From Arthrobacter sp. NicSoilB4 (GTDB lineage Bacteria > Actinomycetota > Actinomycetes > Actinomycetales > Micrococcaceae), in assembly GCF_019977335.1 (NCBI RefSeq), contig NZ_AP024653.1, positions 1,054,001 to 1,118,000 of the forward strand: DNA of 64,000 bases, written 5' to 3'. Position numbers and translations under genes: made by a program. The notes beneath the pieces are model-generated. The model was given only the letters and a program-made list of their open reading frames with translations, did not search any database and had not been told where the DNA came from. The number at the start of each line of letters is the position of its first letter. Position 1 is the first letter of the stretch. Shown one piece after another: positions 51,138-60,197 of this stretch.

Positions 51138-53672
51138 TCAACTCCGGCGCAGCCAGCGCACCCGGTGCACCGCCCCGCGGGTCCTTGACCAGGCCCGCGC
51201 CAGGCCGCGCCGGGTGCGTTGTGCTGTGCGGCGGGCGGCGCGGAACGGCGCCGTGGCGGCCCGCCGCCAGGCGGCCATGATGGAGGGCGGGAGCCACTCC
51301 GCACGGAACCGCGCGAGCGGACTGGCATGGTCGCGCAGTGCAGCGCGGACCGCTGCGATCCGGCGGGCGCCTGAAGTTTCCGGGTCGCTGGTGTCACCGC
51401 TGGCGGCACCGGGTCCGGACGGCGGGCGTCCGTATTGCCGGCGTTCGAAGTCCAGCGTGAGGGACCTGACGGCCTGGTGGCTGTCCGCGTCCATGCCGGC
51501 AGGCTCTCCGAGAACCCCCGCGGAGCGCAGCCTTTCGGAGAAATGGCGGGGAGTCTCACTGGTTTGCGGCGCAACGCCGTAATCCATGGCGAGATCGCGC
51601 AGTTCTGCCCAGGCCTGCAAGGCTGCCGCGCCGTCTTCCCGGGTACCGTTCAGCCGGCGGCGTCGGCGGGCCCTCCGCGCCATGTGCGGGGACGCCAGCA
51701 GCAGGCCGAGGAACAGCAGTGCCCCGGCGGTAGACAGGACGGGCAATATCAGGGCCGCCGGGTCCGCCTGGGTGGCAGCGCCAGGGAGCGGCAGCGGGGC
51801 CACGGTGGGCAGCGGCGTGGGGTTTGGAGTGTTGCCCGGGAGGAGGCCATCGTTGTTTTCGTTCGTGCTGGCGCCGCTGGGCGCCTGCGCTTCCGTGGCG
51901 TAGGACGGAACCACTCCACGCGACGGAGTCGGCTCGAAGGGGACCCAGCCCAACCCCTGGAAGTACAGTTCCGGCCACGCATGGGCGTCACGGGCATCGA
52001 CCTCATATTCCGGCAGGGCACCCTGGCCGCCGATAGTGACTGTGGCGCCGGTGGACCGCCCGGGGGCATAACCGACGGCGATGCGGCTCGGGATACCTTC
52101 CAGCCTGGCCATCACGGCCATGGCTGAAGCGAAATGGATGCAATATCCGCTCTTTTGGTTCAGGAAGTCCGCCAGCACGGACAGCCCGTTGCCGTCATAA
52201 CCCCCTTGCACCGGGGACTGCAGGGAGTACGTGAAATCGACCGAGCGCAGGTACCGCTGGATGGCCATGGCCTTTGCGTACGCAGTGGCGCTTCCCGCGG
52301 TCACGGCCTCGGCGGTGGTGCGCACGATCTCGGGGACGTTCTCTGGCACCCGGATGAACTGCTCGGGGACGCCCTGCGCCGGGCCCGTGGCCTGGGCCAG
52401 CAGGTCCGGGGTGAGCTGCGGGACGACTGAGAGCACCACGTACTGCTGGTCGCGGGTGTTGGCGTCGACCCCCTTGATGCTCAGTGTGGCCGGATCCCAG
52501 CTCCAGCGGCCGCTGAGTCCGTTGACTGCCTCCGGGGCGTAGGGGGCCGGCAGGTAGGGGCTGGTGAATTGGCCGGTGTTGACCGCGGTGACCACGCGGA
52601 CCTCCGTGGCGATGGACTCGAAGCCCGGGTCCATCCGCCCCGTACCCATCCGGCGGGTGTCGTCGCGGTCATCCGGGGCCCAGTTGTCGCCGTTGAAACT
52701 GTCCACGGTCACGGAGCGCAGGTACGGCGTGCTGGGCGCGTTGGTGGCAAAGGTGATGCGGCCGTCGCCCGTGGGGCTGCGCAGGCTGTTGCCGAGGCTG
52801 ATCATCGGGTTGAGCCCCGTGGCGCTGCCGAAGGGATTCAGCCGCGAGCCTTGCGGAAACGTCCCCTGGTCGAACCCCGGGATCGCCAGCTGGAGCAGCA
52901 GGGTGACCGTCAGCGCCACGGCGCCTGTCAGGGCCCCGCGCCGGAACTGGCCCGGGTTCCGCGCGGTGTCGGCGCCGGTCCGTGGGTCGGGCGCGAACCA
53001 GTGGCTGCAGCCGAGGATCAGGAGGTAGCCGGCGGCAGCGGCGGCGAAGCCCAACGCGCCGACGCTCTGCGGCTTGATCATCGCGGGAACGATCAGGATG
53101 GCGAGGATCCCGAGGCCGCTCGTCGCCGGCAGGGCCAGGGGATACGCGAGGGCATCGATCAGGATGACCAGCAGCCCGAGGGCGGCGCAGACCAGCAGGA
53201 CGATCCCGGCATTCGGGGCCACCGGCGCGCTTTCGCCGAGCACGGTCTCACTGGCCCGGCGCAAGTGCCGCCCGAGCTGGGTCATGGTGGCGCCGGAGGG
53301 AACGAAGCCAAGGATGCTGTGCGGGCGGAAGAAGGTGAACGTCAGGATCAGCGTGAGCGCCGCCAGGGCACCGGCCATCACGAACACGCTGCGCCACCGG
53401 AGCGCGCGGAGGCCGGCCATGGTGAAGGCCACCGTGAGGACCGTCGAGAGGACGGGGGAATACCAGGCCCATCCCCGCAGCACGCCGTTCAGGCTCAGCG
53501 CCGCACCACCGACGGCGACTGCCACGGCGAGGGCCATGAGCCAGGGCTGCGCGCCGACCTTCGTCCGGGTCCGTCTGGTCCCCGGGAAGGAACCCGGCCC
53601 CAGCGGGCCGCCCGCTGATGCCCCGGACTGGCCGGAGTGCACGCCCGCGCTGCGTTCTGGTGCCAGTGTCAT
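51138..53672 (-). CDS. TgpA/DUF3488-type membrane transglutaminase
   Basis: 844-residue protein. About six transmembrane helices (about 45-260) are followed by an extracytoplasmic transglutaminase-like domain with catalytic Cys511 (SGYCIHFASAMAVMARLEG), His564 (RDAHAWPELYF) and an acidic residue in WVPFEPTPSRG. A second helix (ALILPVLSTAGALLFLGLLL) and a basic cytoplasmic DUF4129-like C-terminus complete it. The family (TgpA of Pseudomonas) acts at the periplasm or outer face, in a complex with MoxR and DUF58 proteins. Its start overlaps the DUF58 stop by 4 bp (ATGA). Substrate unknown. Confidence 0.9.
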   Translation of the reverse strand: MTLAPERSAGVHSGQSGASAGGPLGPGSFPGTRRTRTKVGAQPWLMALAVAVAVGGAALSLNGVLRGWAWYSPVLSTVLTVAFTMAGLRALRWRSVFVMAGALAALTLILTFTFFRPHSILGFVPSGATMTQLGRHLRRASETVLGESAPVAPNAGIVLLVCAALGLLVILIDALAYPLALPATSGLGILAILIVPAMIKPQSVGALGFAAAAAGYLLILGCSHWFAPDPRTGADTARNPGQFRRGALTGAVALTVTLLLQLAIPGFDQGTFPQGSRLNPFGSATGLNPMISLGNSLRSPTGDGRITFATNAPSTPYLRSVTVDSFNGDNWAPDDRDDTRRMGTGRMDPGFESIATEVRVVTAVNTGQFTSPYLPAPYAPEAVNGLSGRWSWDPATLSIKGVDANTRDQQYVVLSVVPQLTPDLLAQATGPAQGVPEQFIRVPENVPEIVRTTAEAVTAGSATAYAKAMAIQRYLRSVDFTYSLQSPVQGGYDGNGLSVLADFLNQKSGYCIHFASAMAVMARLEGIPSRIAVGYAPGRSTGATVTIGGQGALPEYEVDARDAHAWPELYFQGLGWVPFEPTPSRGVVPSYATEAQAPSGASTNENNDGLLPGNTPNPTPLPTVAPLPLPGAATQADPAALILPVLSTAGALLFLGLLLASPHMARRARRRRRLNGTREDGAAALQAWAELRDLAMDYGVAPQTSETPRHFSERLRSAGVLGEPAGMDADSHQAVRSLTLDFERRQYGRPPSGPGAASGDTSDPETSGARRIAAVRAALRDHASPLARFRAEWLPPSIMAAWRRAATAPFRAARRTAQRTRRGLARAWSRTRGAVHRVRWLRRS

Positions 53673-55177
53673 TGCCGGACCCCCGATCCGCGCCGCACAT
53701 CGGTAGCCGCTGCCATCGCCTCGGCCCCGCCCTGGTCGAAGGCCGTCCACGCCTCGGGCAAGGATGTCGAGGGGGTCACAGCGACCGCCCGCCAGCCGCC
53801 GAGCCGGAGGGTTTCGAGCACAGCGTCGAGTTCCCGGCCACGCTCCGTGATGACCAGTGCAAACGCGTTCGCGGCAAAGCCGGCGGCCGGGGACAACGCG
53901 CGGGCCTCGGCCGGCGTGAGGTTGCCCAGGATCGCCAGCACCGGCCCCCGCATCCGGTGGGCGGCAAGCTTGTCCATAAGCCGGTCGTCGAACGGCTGCG
54001 GACCGGCCTCCGCCCCCAAGGGGTGGCGTCCGCGCGCCAACGGGGAGCCTGAATCCCGGGCGTCCCTGCGGTGGTGGTGCCCGGTCAGCTGGATCGCTGC
54101 CAGGCTCTCGGCGACGGACTGCAGCCCGGACGCGCCGATATACTCTTCCGCCTCCGGCTCGGGGGCTGAGGGCGAGTGCTGGAACGCGGGCTCGCCGGCG
54201 GCGTCGAGGAAACGCAGAGCGTAGTTCCGCTCGGCCAGATGGGCGCCGACGGACATCGCGGCCGTCACGGCCCACTCGAACGTGTCGCTGGTGATCAGCT
54301 CGTGGCCGTCCGGGACTCCGGCGCCATGCTGCTCGGTTCCGCGGTGATCCGTCGCGCGCGGTCCGGCGGCGAACGGGTGGAGGGCACGTGCATTCGAGCC
54401 GGCAGAGAACGCGCCGCGGGTGAAGGCCGTGAGCCGCTGGTCCAGGATGATGGTCGCCTCCGGAGTCGTGACGGACTCCTCCTGGCGGACCATCAGCTCC
54501 CCGTGCCGTGCCGTCGCTGCCCAATGCACGCGGCGCATCGGATCCCCATGCCGGTATTCCCGGGTCATGACGTCGTCGTCGCTCGGGTTGGCCCGGACGC
54601 GCGTGGCGGTGACGCCGTCGTGCCCTCGGGCGCCGGCCAGCCCGGTGACGGGAAGTTCGACGGCGGCGGGCGTCACGGTGAGGATGTCGCCGTCGTCGAT
54701 GGCGTGGCGGTGCAGGGACAGCCCGAAGGGGTCGCTGAACTCGGCGGTGACCGGCCCGATCACGAACTGGCCGCGTTTGCCGGAACGCAAATGGTATTCG
54801 TACCGGCTGGTCCCGCCCGCGGCCGACCTCGCCGGGAACCGGAATACCGGGGACTCCCCGAACCGGGCGGGCAGGCGCTCCTCCATGAGGGCGTGGCCGG
54901 AGCCGATTCCGGTCCGGGCGACGGCCAGCCGGACCGTCGTCGTGGCCGCCGTTTCGACGCTGGCGGGGCTGAACTCCCGGAAGACCTGGAAGTTCGGCTT
55001 GAGCACCCGGGTTCCGGCCAGCGAGAGCACCGGCAGGACGAACAGCAGGATGGCCAGCGCCAGCAGGTCACGGCGCCCCATCACCTGGGCCGCGAGCAGG
55101 AAAACCGCGCCCGCACCCAGCAGGCCCCAGCCGCGGGTCGTGAAGATGTGCCTCGGGAACCGGTCAATCAGTGCCAC
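53669..55177 (-). CDS. DUF58 domain protein (VWA-like, MoxR partner)
   Basis: 502-residue protein with two N-terminal transmembrane helices (about 15-35 and 38-55), a beta-rich domain and the DUF58 signature REYRHGDPMRRVHWAATARHG (motif core Y-R-x-G-D-x-x-R-x-x-H-W-x-x-x-A-R; 20 residues or fewer shown). The VWA-like end covers FEWAVTAAMSVGAHLAERN. DUF58 proteins are the substrates or partners of MoxR ATPases. Lies between MoxR (12-bp gap) and the transglutaminase (4-bp overlap), so the three genes are one operon. Confidence 0.9.
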   Translation of the reverse strand: MALIDRFPRHIFTTRGWGLLGAGAVFLLAAQVMGRRDLLALAILLFVLPVLSLAGTRVLKPNFQVFREFSPASVETAATTTVRLAVARTGIGSGHALMEERLPARFGESPVFRFPARSAAGGTSRYEYHLRSGKRGQFVIGPVTAEFSDPFGLSLHRHAIDDGDILTVTPAAVELPVTGLAGARGHDGVTATRVRANPSDDDVMTREYRHGDPMRRVHWAATARHGELMVRQEESVTTPEATIILDQRLTAFTRGAFSAGSNARALHPFAAGPRATDHRGTEQHGAGVPDGHELITSDTFEWAVTAAMSVGAHLAERNYALRFLDAAGEPAFQHSPSAPEPEAEEYIGASGLQSVAESLAAIQLTGHHHRRDARDSGSPLARGRHPLGAEAGPQPFDDRLMDKLAAHRMRGPVLAILGNLTPAEARALSPAAGFAANAFALVITERGRELDAVLETLRLGGWRAVAVTPSTSLPEAWTAFDQGGAEAMAAATDVRRGSGVRQ

Positions 55178-55189
55178 GGCAGGGCCACC

Positions 55190-56347
55190 CTAGCGGCGGT
55201 TCGGCAACGTGGCAGCCGGGGCGTCAGCCACGGAGTCAGCCTTGCCGCGGGCGCCGCGGCCGGCGGACGCGGGCCCGGCCGCAGCCATTTCCGGGCTGAC
55301 CGGGAGCTTCGCCAGGACGGCACGGATGACGCTCTGGGCCGTTTCGCCGGAGCTCGCGGCCTTACGGTCCAAAATGATCCGGTGGGCGAGGACGGATTCG
55401 GCGACGCTGACGACGTCGTCCGGCAGCACAAAGTCCCGGCCCTCCAGAGCCGCGGTGGCCTTGGCCGCACGCAGCAGCTGGAGCATGGACCGGGGGCTGG
55501 CGCCAAGCCGGAGCATCCCGCTCTCCCTCGTCGCGCGGCCCAGGGACACGGTGTATTCCTTGATCGACTGGGAGACGTAGACCTGCCGCACCGTGGCGAT
55601 CATGGACGCGACCTCGCCGGCAGTGACGACGGCGGTGACCTTTGTCAGCGGGGACGTCGACTGGTGGGTTTCCAGCATTTCCATCTCGGCCTCCTTGTCC
55701 GGGTAACCCATGGAGATCCGTGCCATGAAGCGGTCCCGCTGCGCCTCCGGGAGCGGGTAGGTTCCTTCCATTTCGATCGGGTTCTGCGTGGCCACCACCA
55801 TAAAGGGCTCGTCGAGCTTGTAGGACTTGCCGTCAACGGTGACCTGGTGCTCCTCCATGCATTCCAGCAGGGCAGACTGCGTCTTGGCCGAGGCGCGGTT
55901 GATTTCGTCTCCGATGACGATGTTCGCGAACACCGCCCCGGGCCGGAACTCGAAGGACCGGGAGGCTTGGTTGTAGATGGACACGCCCGTGACATCGGAC
56001 GGGAGCAGATCGGGGGTGAACTGGATGCGGCTCACTGAACAGTCGATCGTGCGCGCCAGCGTCTTCGCCAGCAGGGTCTTGCCGACGCCCGGGACGTCTT
56101 CAAGGAGAAGATGGCCCTGGGCCAGCAACACTGTCAGGGCCAGTTTGGCCGCTTCCGCCTTGCCATCGATCACGGTGTTGATTGCGGTCAGGATGCGCTC
56201 GCTGGCGGAGCTGAAAGCCTCCGCATCCATGGCTACAGGGGGCTGGGCAGGTCGCCGGGCACCTGGGCGTCCAGTCACGGCAGGGTCTTCCCTGATGCCC
56301 GGGCCCTCGGGGAGGGCTTCGTCTAGGGAGATGCGGGGGTAGTCCAT
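55190..56347 (-). CDS. MoxR-family AAA+ ATPase
   Basis: 385-residue AAA+ ATPase of the MoxR/RavA clade. Walker A is DVPGVGKTLLAK (about 93-104), Walker B IVIGDEINRASAKTQ (about 150-165); MVVATQNPIEMEGTYPLPEAQ and the arginine finger region QRDRFMARISMGYPD are MoxR hallmarks. The C-terminal lid and an Ala/Gly-rich tail follow. Acts as a chaperone for the DUF58/VWA partner in metal-cofactor or complex maturation. The ATG at 56347 has GAAAGG 6 bp upstream. First gene of the moxR-DUF58-tgpA operon. Confidence 0.93.
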   Translation of the reverse strand: MDYPRISLDEALPEGPGIREDPAVTGRPGARRPAQPPVAMDAEAFSSASERILTAINTVIDGKAEAAKLALTVLLAQGHLLLEDVPGVGKTLLAKTLARTIDCSVSRIQFTPDLLPSDVTGVSIYNQASRSFEFRPGAVFANIVIGDEINRASAKTQSALLECMEEHQVTVDGKSYKLDEPFMVVATQNPIEMEGTYPLPEAQRDRFMARISMGYPDKEAEMEMLETHQSTSPLTKVTAVVTAGEVASMIATVRQVYVSQSIKEYTVSLGRATRESGMLRLGASPRSMLQLLRAAKATAALEGRDFVLPDDVVSVAESVLAHRIILDRKAASSGETAQSVIRAVLAKLPVSPEMAAAGPASAGRGARGKADSVADAPAATLPNRR

Positions 56348-56434
56348 CGGTAGCCTTTCAGCCCTGGTGGTTTCCCGGGACGGATCGGCATGGAGCATGC
56401 CGGGCCACTCGTCGGGTGGTTGCCTGTGTTCCTG

Positions 56435-56479
56435 ACCGTCTGTTTCCTAGCCGTCTGTTTCCTAGCCGTCTGTTCTCTG
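56435..56479. repeat. Three 15-bp tandem repeats upstream of moxR
   Basis: GCCGTCTGTTTCCTA-like units at 56435, 56450 and 56465, the third diverged. They lie in the 339-bp divergent gap between moxR and tatD and may be a variable spacer or protein-binding sites. No gene is seen in this gap, which becomes AT-rich near 56480-56530. Confidence 0.75.
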
Positions 56480-56490
56480 ACCAATGTTTT

Positions 56491-56520
56491 TTGTCCGTTG
56501 CAATAGCCAGTCTTTATAAC
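56491..56520 (+). promoter_or_regulatory. Possible tatD promoter
   Basis: TTGTCC (56491-56496) and TATAAC (56515-56520) are 18 bp apart in an AT-rich island of the moxR/tatD gap. The leader to the ATG at 56687 would be about 160 nt. Assigned from consensus only. Confidence 0.4.
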
Positions 56521-56686
56521 AGAGTACTAACACAACTGCCGGGCCTGACAGAGAGTTCCGGTGAAATATCTGCCGGCCCCCACCAGGGAATTGGCGCGGG
56601 AAACGGCGCGGGAATTAGCGCGGGCAGGTTAACTCCCCGTGCGGGCCGGGTTCATCCGGCCGAAGGACCGCCGATAGGGTAGAAAC

Positions 56687-57574
56687 ATGAGCAATCCCCT
56701 GACTCCCGTCCCGTTCCGTGCGCCCGGCAGTGACGGCACCGGCAGGCCGGGATACCCGCCGGCGCCTGAACCCCTTCCGGTTCCGGTCATTGACAACCAC
56801 ACGCATCTGGATTTCCCGACGGATGGCCTGAAGGTCAGCATCGGCGATTCACTGGATGCCGCCGAGGCCGTCGGGGTCCGGGGCGCCGTGCAGGTGGGAT
56901 GCGACCTTGAATCGTCCAGGTTTACGGTGCAGGCCGTGGAGCTGGATTCGCGGCTCCTGGGCGCCGTCGCCCTGCACCCCAATGACGCCCCGGAGTACGC
57001 CGCCCGGGGAGAACTGGACGAGGCCCTGGCCGAGATCGAGGCCCTCGCGGCACACCCGCGAATCCGGGCCATCGGCGAGACCGGGCTGGATTTCTTCCGC
57101 ACGGAGGGGGAGGGGCTGGCCCACCAGCGCTATTCCTTCCGCCGGCACATCGATATTGCCAAGCGACTCGGGCTGACGCTGCAAATCCACGACCGTGACG
57201 CCCACGACGACGTCGTCCAGGTTCTGCGGGAGGAAGGCGCCCCGGAGCGGGTGGTGTTCCACTGTTTTTCCGGCGGGGACGAGCTGGCCCGGATCTGCAA
57301 CAGCGAGGGCTGGTACATGTCTTTCGCCGGAACGCTGACGTTCAAGAACGCTGCCAACCTGCGCGCCGCCCTGGCCATCGCGGAGCCGGAGCGGATCCTT
57401 GTTGAAACCGACGCACCGTTCCTCACGCCGCACCCTCACCGGGGCCGGCCGAACGCGAGCTACATGGTTCCCTACACGGTCCGGGCCATGGCCGAATTGA
57501 CTGGATGGGAACTCTCGGAACTGTGTGCGCGGATCGCCGGAAATACCGTGCAGGCCTACGGTTCCTGGGACTGA
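56687..57574 (+). CDS. TatD family metal-dependent hydrolase (DNase)
   Basis: 295-residue TIM-barrel hydrolase. Metal ligands: His38 and His40 in IDNHTHLD, the Glu in AIGETGLDFF (about 121-130), His in LQIHDRDAHDD, His in VFHCFSGG and the Asp in ILVETDAPFLTPHPHRG. A proline-rich N-terminal extension of about 30 residues precedes the domain. Proposed 3'-5' DNase in repair and DNA degradation. Upstream of rpf, as Rv1008 is of rpfB in M. tuberculosis. The Shine-Dalgarno in front of the ATG is weak. Confidence 0.92.
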   Translation: MSNPLTPVPFRAPGSDGTGRPGYPPAPEPLPVPVIDNHTHLDFPTDGLKVSIGDSLDAAEAVGVRGAVQVGCDLESSRFTVQAVELDSRLLGAVALHPNDAPEYAARGELDEALAEIEALAAHPRIRAIGETGLDFFRTEGEGLAHQRYSFRRHIDIAKRLGLTLQIHDRDAHDDVVQVLREEGAPERVVFHCFSGGDELARICNSEGWYMSFAGTLTFKNAANLRAALAIAEPERILVETDAPFLTPHPHRGRPNASYMVPYTVRAMAELTGWELSELCARIAGNTVQAYGSWD

Positions 57575-57855
57575 TGTGACGAAAGTAAACACCGAAACAT
57601 AGATACCCGGTATGCCCAATTTGTTGGTTGCTTTATAACGCTCCGGTTACAGTGGACAACTATTAGCCGGGGTCGGGGAAGGCCTTCGGATAATTTCACT
57701 CCTGCAGGGCGCGCATCGTGGCCAACGAACCATGGGCGCGCTCTCGTTTGTGAGTGTGGCAGTGCACACAGCTGCCGCGGACACAACGCACCCCTGCGGT
57801 GCCGCCCCAGGGCTGTTCGCGGCGGATGAATCTGTGCGCTTTTCCCCGTGCCCGG

Positions 57856-59031
57856 ATGGTCCAAAAGATACGGGCAATCGTGGTCAAGTTCTTTACATCG
57901 GATGGCAAGTTCAGCTTGGTCAAGGTCGGCACCCAGCTCGTCGTTCTCGTGGCGCTCGTGCTGGGACTTGTCGCCTTCGTAGGCAACAACAAGACAGTCA
58001 CCCTCAACGTTGACGGCAAAGTGAGTTCCGTCCAGACATTCGGCGGCACTGTCGGCCAGGTGGTAAAGGGTGCCAACCTTGAACTCCAGGCCTCCGACAG
58101 GGTCACGCCCGCAACGGACTCCCATGTCCAGGACGGTTCCGTCATCAACGTCAACCTCGCCAAGGCCGTCAAGGTCAGCCTGGACGGTGCGGAACGGACC
58201 ATCAACACCACCTCGCCCACGGTCGAGGGCCTCGTGACGGAACTCGGCGTCGCCAGCACCTCTGAACTGTCCGTGCCGAAGGACGCGCAGCTCGCCGTGT
58301 CCGGTTCCTTCGTTTCCATCTCGACGCCGAAGACCGTGAGCATCGTCGCTGACGGCAAGGCCGCCAAGACCACAACGACGGCCGCCGACGTCTCCCAGCT
58401 GCTCGCCGACGCCGGCATCACGCTGGGCGCCAGCGACCGCGTCTCGCAGCCGGGCAATGCACCGGTTGTCAATGACATGGTGATCAAAGTTTCCCGCGTC
58501 GACCTCAGCAAGACGGCAGACGCGACCGAGGCCGTCCCGTTCGAAACCCTCACCACGGAAGACGCCGCGATGATCAAGGGCGAAAAGAAGGTGACCCAGC
58601 GCGGAGTGGCCGGGAGTATGAACAAGAGTTTCAAGCTGGTCCTCGTTGACGGACGCGAAGCCTCCCGCACCCTGGTTGCCCAGTCCGTCAGCACCCAGCC
58701 GGTTACCGAGAAAGTCACTGTCGGCACCAAACCCAAGCCCGCGGCCGAGGCCGCCACGAACACCGGCGCCGCAGCCCCCGCCATGATGAACGAAGCCATG
58801 TGGGACAAGATCGCGCAGTGCGAGTCCGGCGGCAACTGGTCCATCAACTCCGGCAACGGCTACTACGGCGGTCTTCAGTTCGACGTCCGGACCTGGCTCG
58901 GTTCCGGTGGCGGCGCGTACGCGCCGAACGCTGCCGGGGCCACCAAGGCCCAGCAGATCGACATCGCCAACCGGGTCTACGCGCAGCGCGGCCTGCAGCC
59001 GTGGGGCTGCGGTTGGGCAGCCTCACGCTAA
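57856..59031 (+). CDS. Resuscitation-promoting factor, RpfB-like
   Basis: About 391 residues. A transmembrane or signal segment (TQLVVLVALVLGLVAFVG, about 27-44), three DUF348 repeats (beginning near VTLNVDG, VKVSLDG and VSIVADG), a G5 domain (VPFETLTTEDAAMIKG to about 295) and the C-terminal lysozyme-like Rpf domain (about 315-388). The catalytic Glu323 is in QCESGGNW, and GYYGGLQFD and QPWGCGW are Rpf signatures. It cleaves peptidoglycan and promotes exit from dormancy. The start is uncertain (ATG 57826 or GTG 57880 are alternatives). The 281-bp gap to tatD has no clear gene. Confidence 0.93.
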   Translation: MVQKIRAIVVKFFTSDGKFSLVKVGTQLVVLVALVLGLVAFVGNNKTVTLNVDGKVSSVQTFGGTVGQVVKGANLELQASDRVTPATDSHVQDGSVINVNLAKAVKVSLDGAERTINTTSPTVEGLVTELGVASTSELSVPKDAQLAVSGSFVSISTPKTVSIVADGKAAKTTTTAADVSQLLADAGITLGASDRVSQPGNAPVVNDMVIKVSRVDLSKTADATEAVPFETLTTEDAAMIKGEKKVTQRGVAGSMNKSFKLVLVDGREASRTLVAQSVSTQPVTEKVTVGTKPKPAAEAATNTGAAAPAMMNEAMWDKIAQCESGGNWSINSGNGYYGGLQFDVRTWLGSGGGAYAPNAAGATKAQQIDIANRVYAQRGLQPWGCGWAASR

Positions 59032-59123
59032 GGCGCCACACCAGACCCCCGGGCTCCGCCTGAGGGGGATTGACGCTCGACGGTGTCCGCAGCAGTTGAC
59101 CACGGCTGCGGACGCCCGGCACA

Positions 59124-59152
59124 GGCCGGGTCCGGTTCTTCCGGGCCCGGCC
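59124..59152 (+). terminator. Hairpin after rpf, possible attenuator of rsmA-ispE
   Basis: GGCCGGGTCCGG pairs with CCGGGCCCGGCC (one wobble), loop of 5 nt, 92 bp after the rpf stop and 40 bp before rsmA. Only TTCG follows, so read-through into rsmA is likely. Confidence 0.55.
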
Positions 59153-59192
59153 TTCGCCATGCCCGGGCCGGTCAACGGGATAGGATACCTAG

Positions 59193-60116
59193 GTGACTGA
59201 ACCGACCCCCTCCGCGCCAGGCAGTACGCCGATCACTGCCCCCGGCGGCACGCCAGCAAGCGCACCCGCACCGCTGATGGGGGCCTCGGACATCCGCCGG
59301 CTGGCCGAGGAGATCGGGGTCCGGCCCACCAAGACCCTCGGCCAGAACTTTGTCATTGACGGCAACACGATCCGCAGGATCGTCGCTGCCGCCGACATCC
59401 ACCCGGACGAGACCGTCCTGGAGGTGGGGCCGGGGCTGGGGTCGCTCACCCTGGGCCTGCTGGACGCCGCCCGTTCCGTCGTAGCCGTCGAAATCGATCC
59501 GGTCCTGGCCGGCAAGCTCCCCGCCACCGTCGCCCAGTGGCGGCCGGAGGCCGCCGGGAATTTCCACCTTGTCCTCGCCGACGCCATGCGCGTCACCGAA
59601 CTCCCCGTGGAGCCGACGGCGCTCGTGGCGAATCTCCCGTACAACGTCGCCGTCCCGGTGGTCCTGCACCTGCTGCAGCACTTCCCGAGCCTCCGCCACG
59701 GCCTGGTCATGGTCCAGGACGAGGTGGCAGACAGGCTCGCGGCCGGGCCCGGGTCCAAAACCTACGGCGTGCCCTCGGTCAAGGCGGCCTGGTACAGCAG
59801 CATGCGCAAGGCCGGCGTCATCGGCATGAACGTTTTCTGGCCCGCGCCCAAGATCCACTCGGGCCTCGTGGCGTTCACCCGCCGGGAACCACCCGTCACC
59901 ACCGCCACCCGGGAGCAGGTGTTCGCCGTCATCGACGCCGCCTTCGCCCAGCGCCGCAAGACCCTTCGCGCCGCACTGGCCGGTTGGGCCGGCAGCGCGG
60001 CGGAGGCCGAGCGCTGCCTTCGGGCCGCTGGCGTCGATCCCACCGCGCGGGGCGAAGTGATCGACATTGCGGGGTTTTCGCGGATCGCAGAAGCACGCGA
60101 ACTTCCCGTTCAGTGA
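59193..60116 (+). CDS. rsmA: 16S rRNA (adenine1518/1519-N6) dimethyltransferase
   Basis: Also called KsgA; dimethylates A1518 and A1519 in helix 45 during small-subunit maturation. The 307-residue protein has the family start [11 protein letters not shown] (about 48-58), the SAM motif [18 protein letters not shown] (about 78-95), [22 protein letters not shown] [16 protein letters not shown] with the catalytic NLPY, and [11 protein letters not shown]. The 40-residue N-terminal Pro/Ala extension is non-conserved. Downstream of rpf and upstream of ispE, as Rv1010. GTG start. Confidence 0.95.
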   Translation: MTEPTPSAPGSTPITAPGGTPASAPAPLMGASDIRRLAEEIGVRPTKTLGQNFVIDGNTIRRIVAAADIHPDETVLEVGPGLGSLTLGLLDAARSVVAVEIDPVLAGKLPATVAQWRPEAAGNFHLVLADAMRVTELPVEPTALVANLPYNVAVPVVLHLLQHFPSLRHGLVMVQDEVADRLAAGPGSKTYGVPSVKAAWYSSMRKAGVIGMNVFWPAPKIHSGLVAFTRREPPVTTATREQVFAVIDAAFAQRRKTLRAALAGWAGSAAEAERCLRAAGVDPTARGEVIDIAGFSRIAEARELPVQ

Positions 60117-60197
60117 GCATGGCGGCGATCCCCGGACGGTAAACCCGGCCGGGGGCTGTGCTTGGAGCCTGACCCCGCCATGCCATAGCGTGGAGCC

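Noticed and set aside
57575..57855. A ydaO-type c-di-AMP riboswitch upstream of rpf
   Set aside because: Known for some actinobacterial rpf genes, but I could not match its conserved core here by eye; a covariance-model search would decide.
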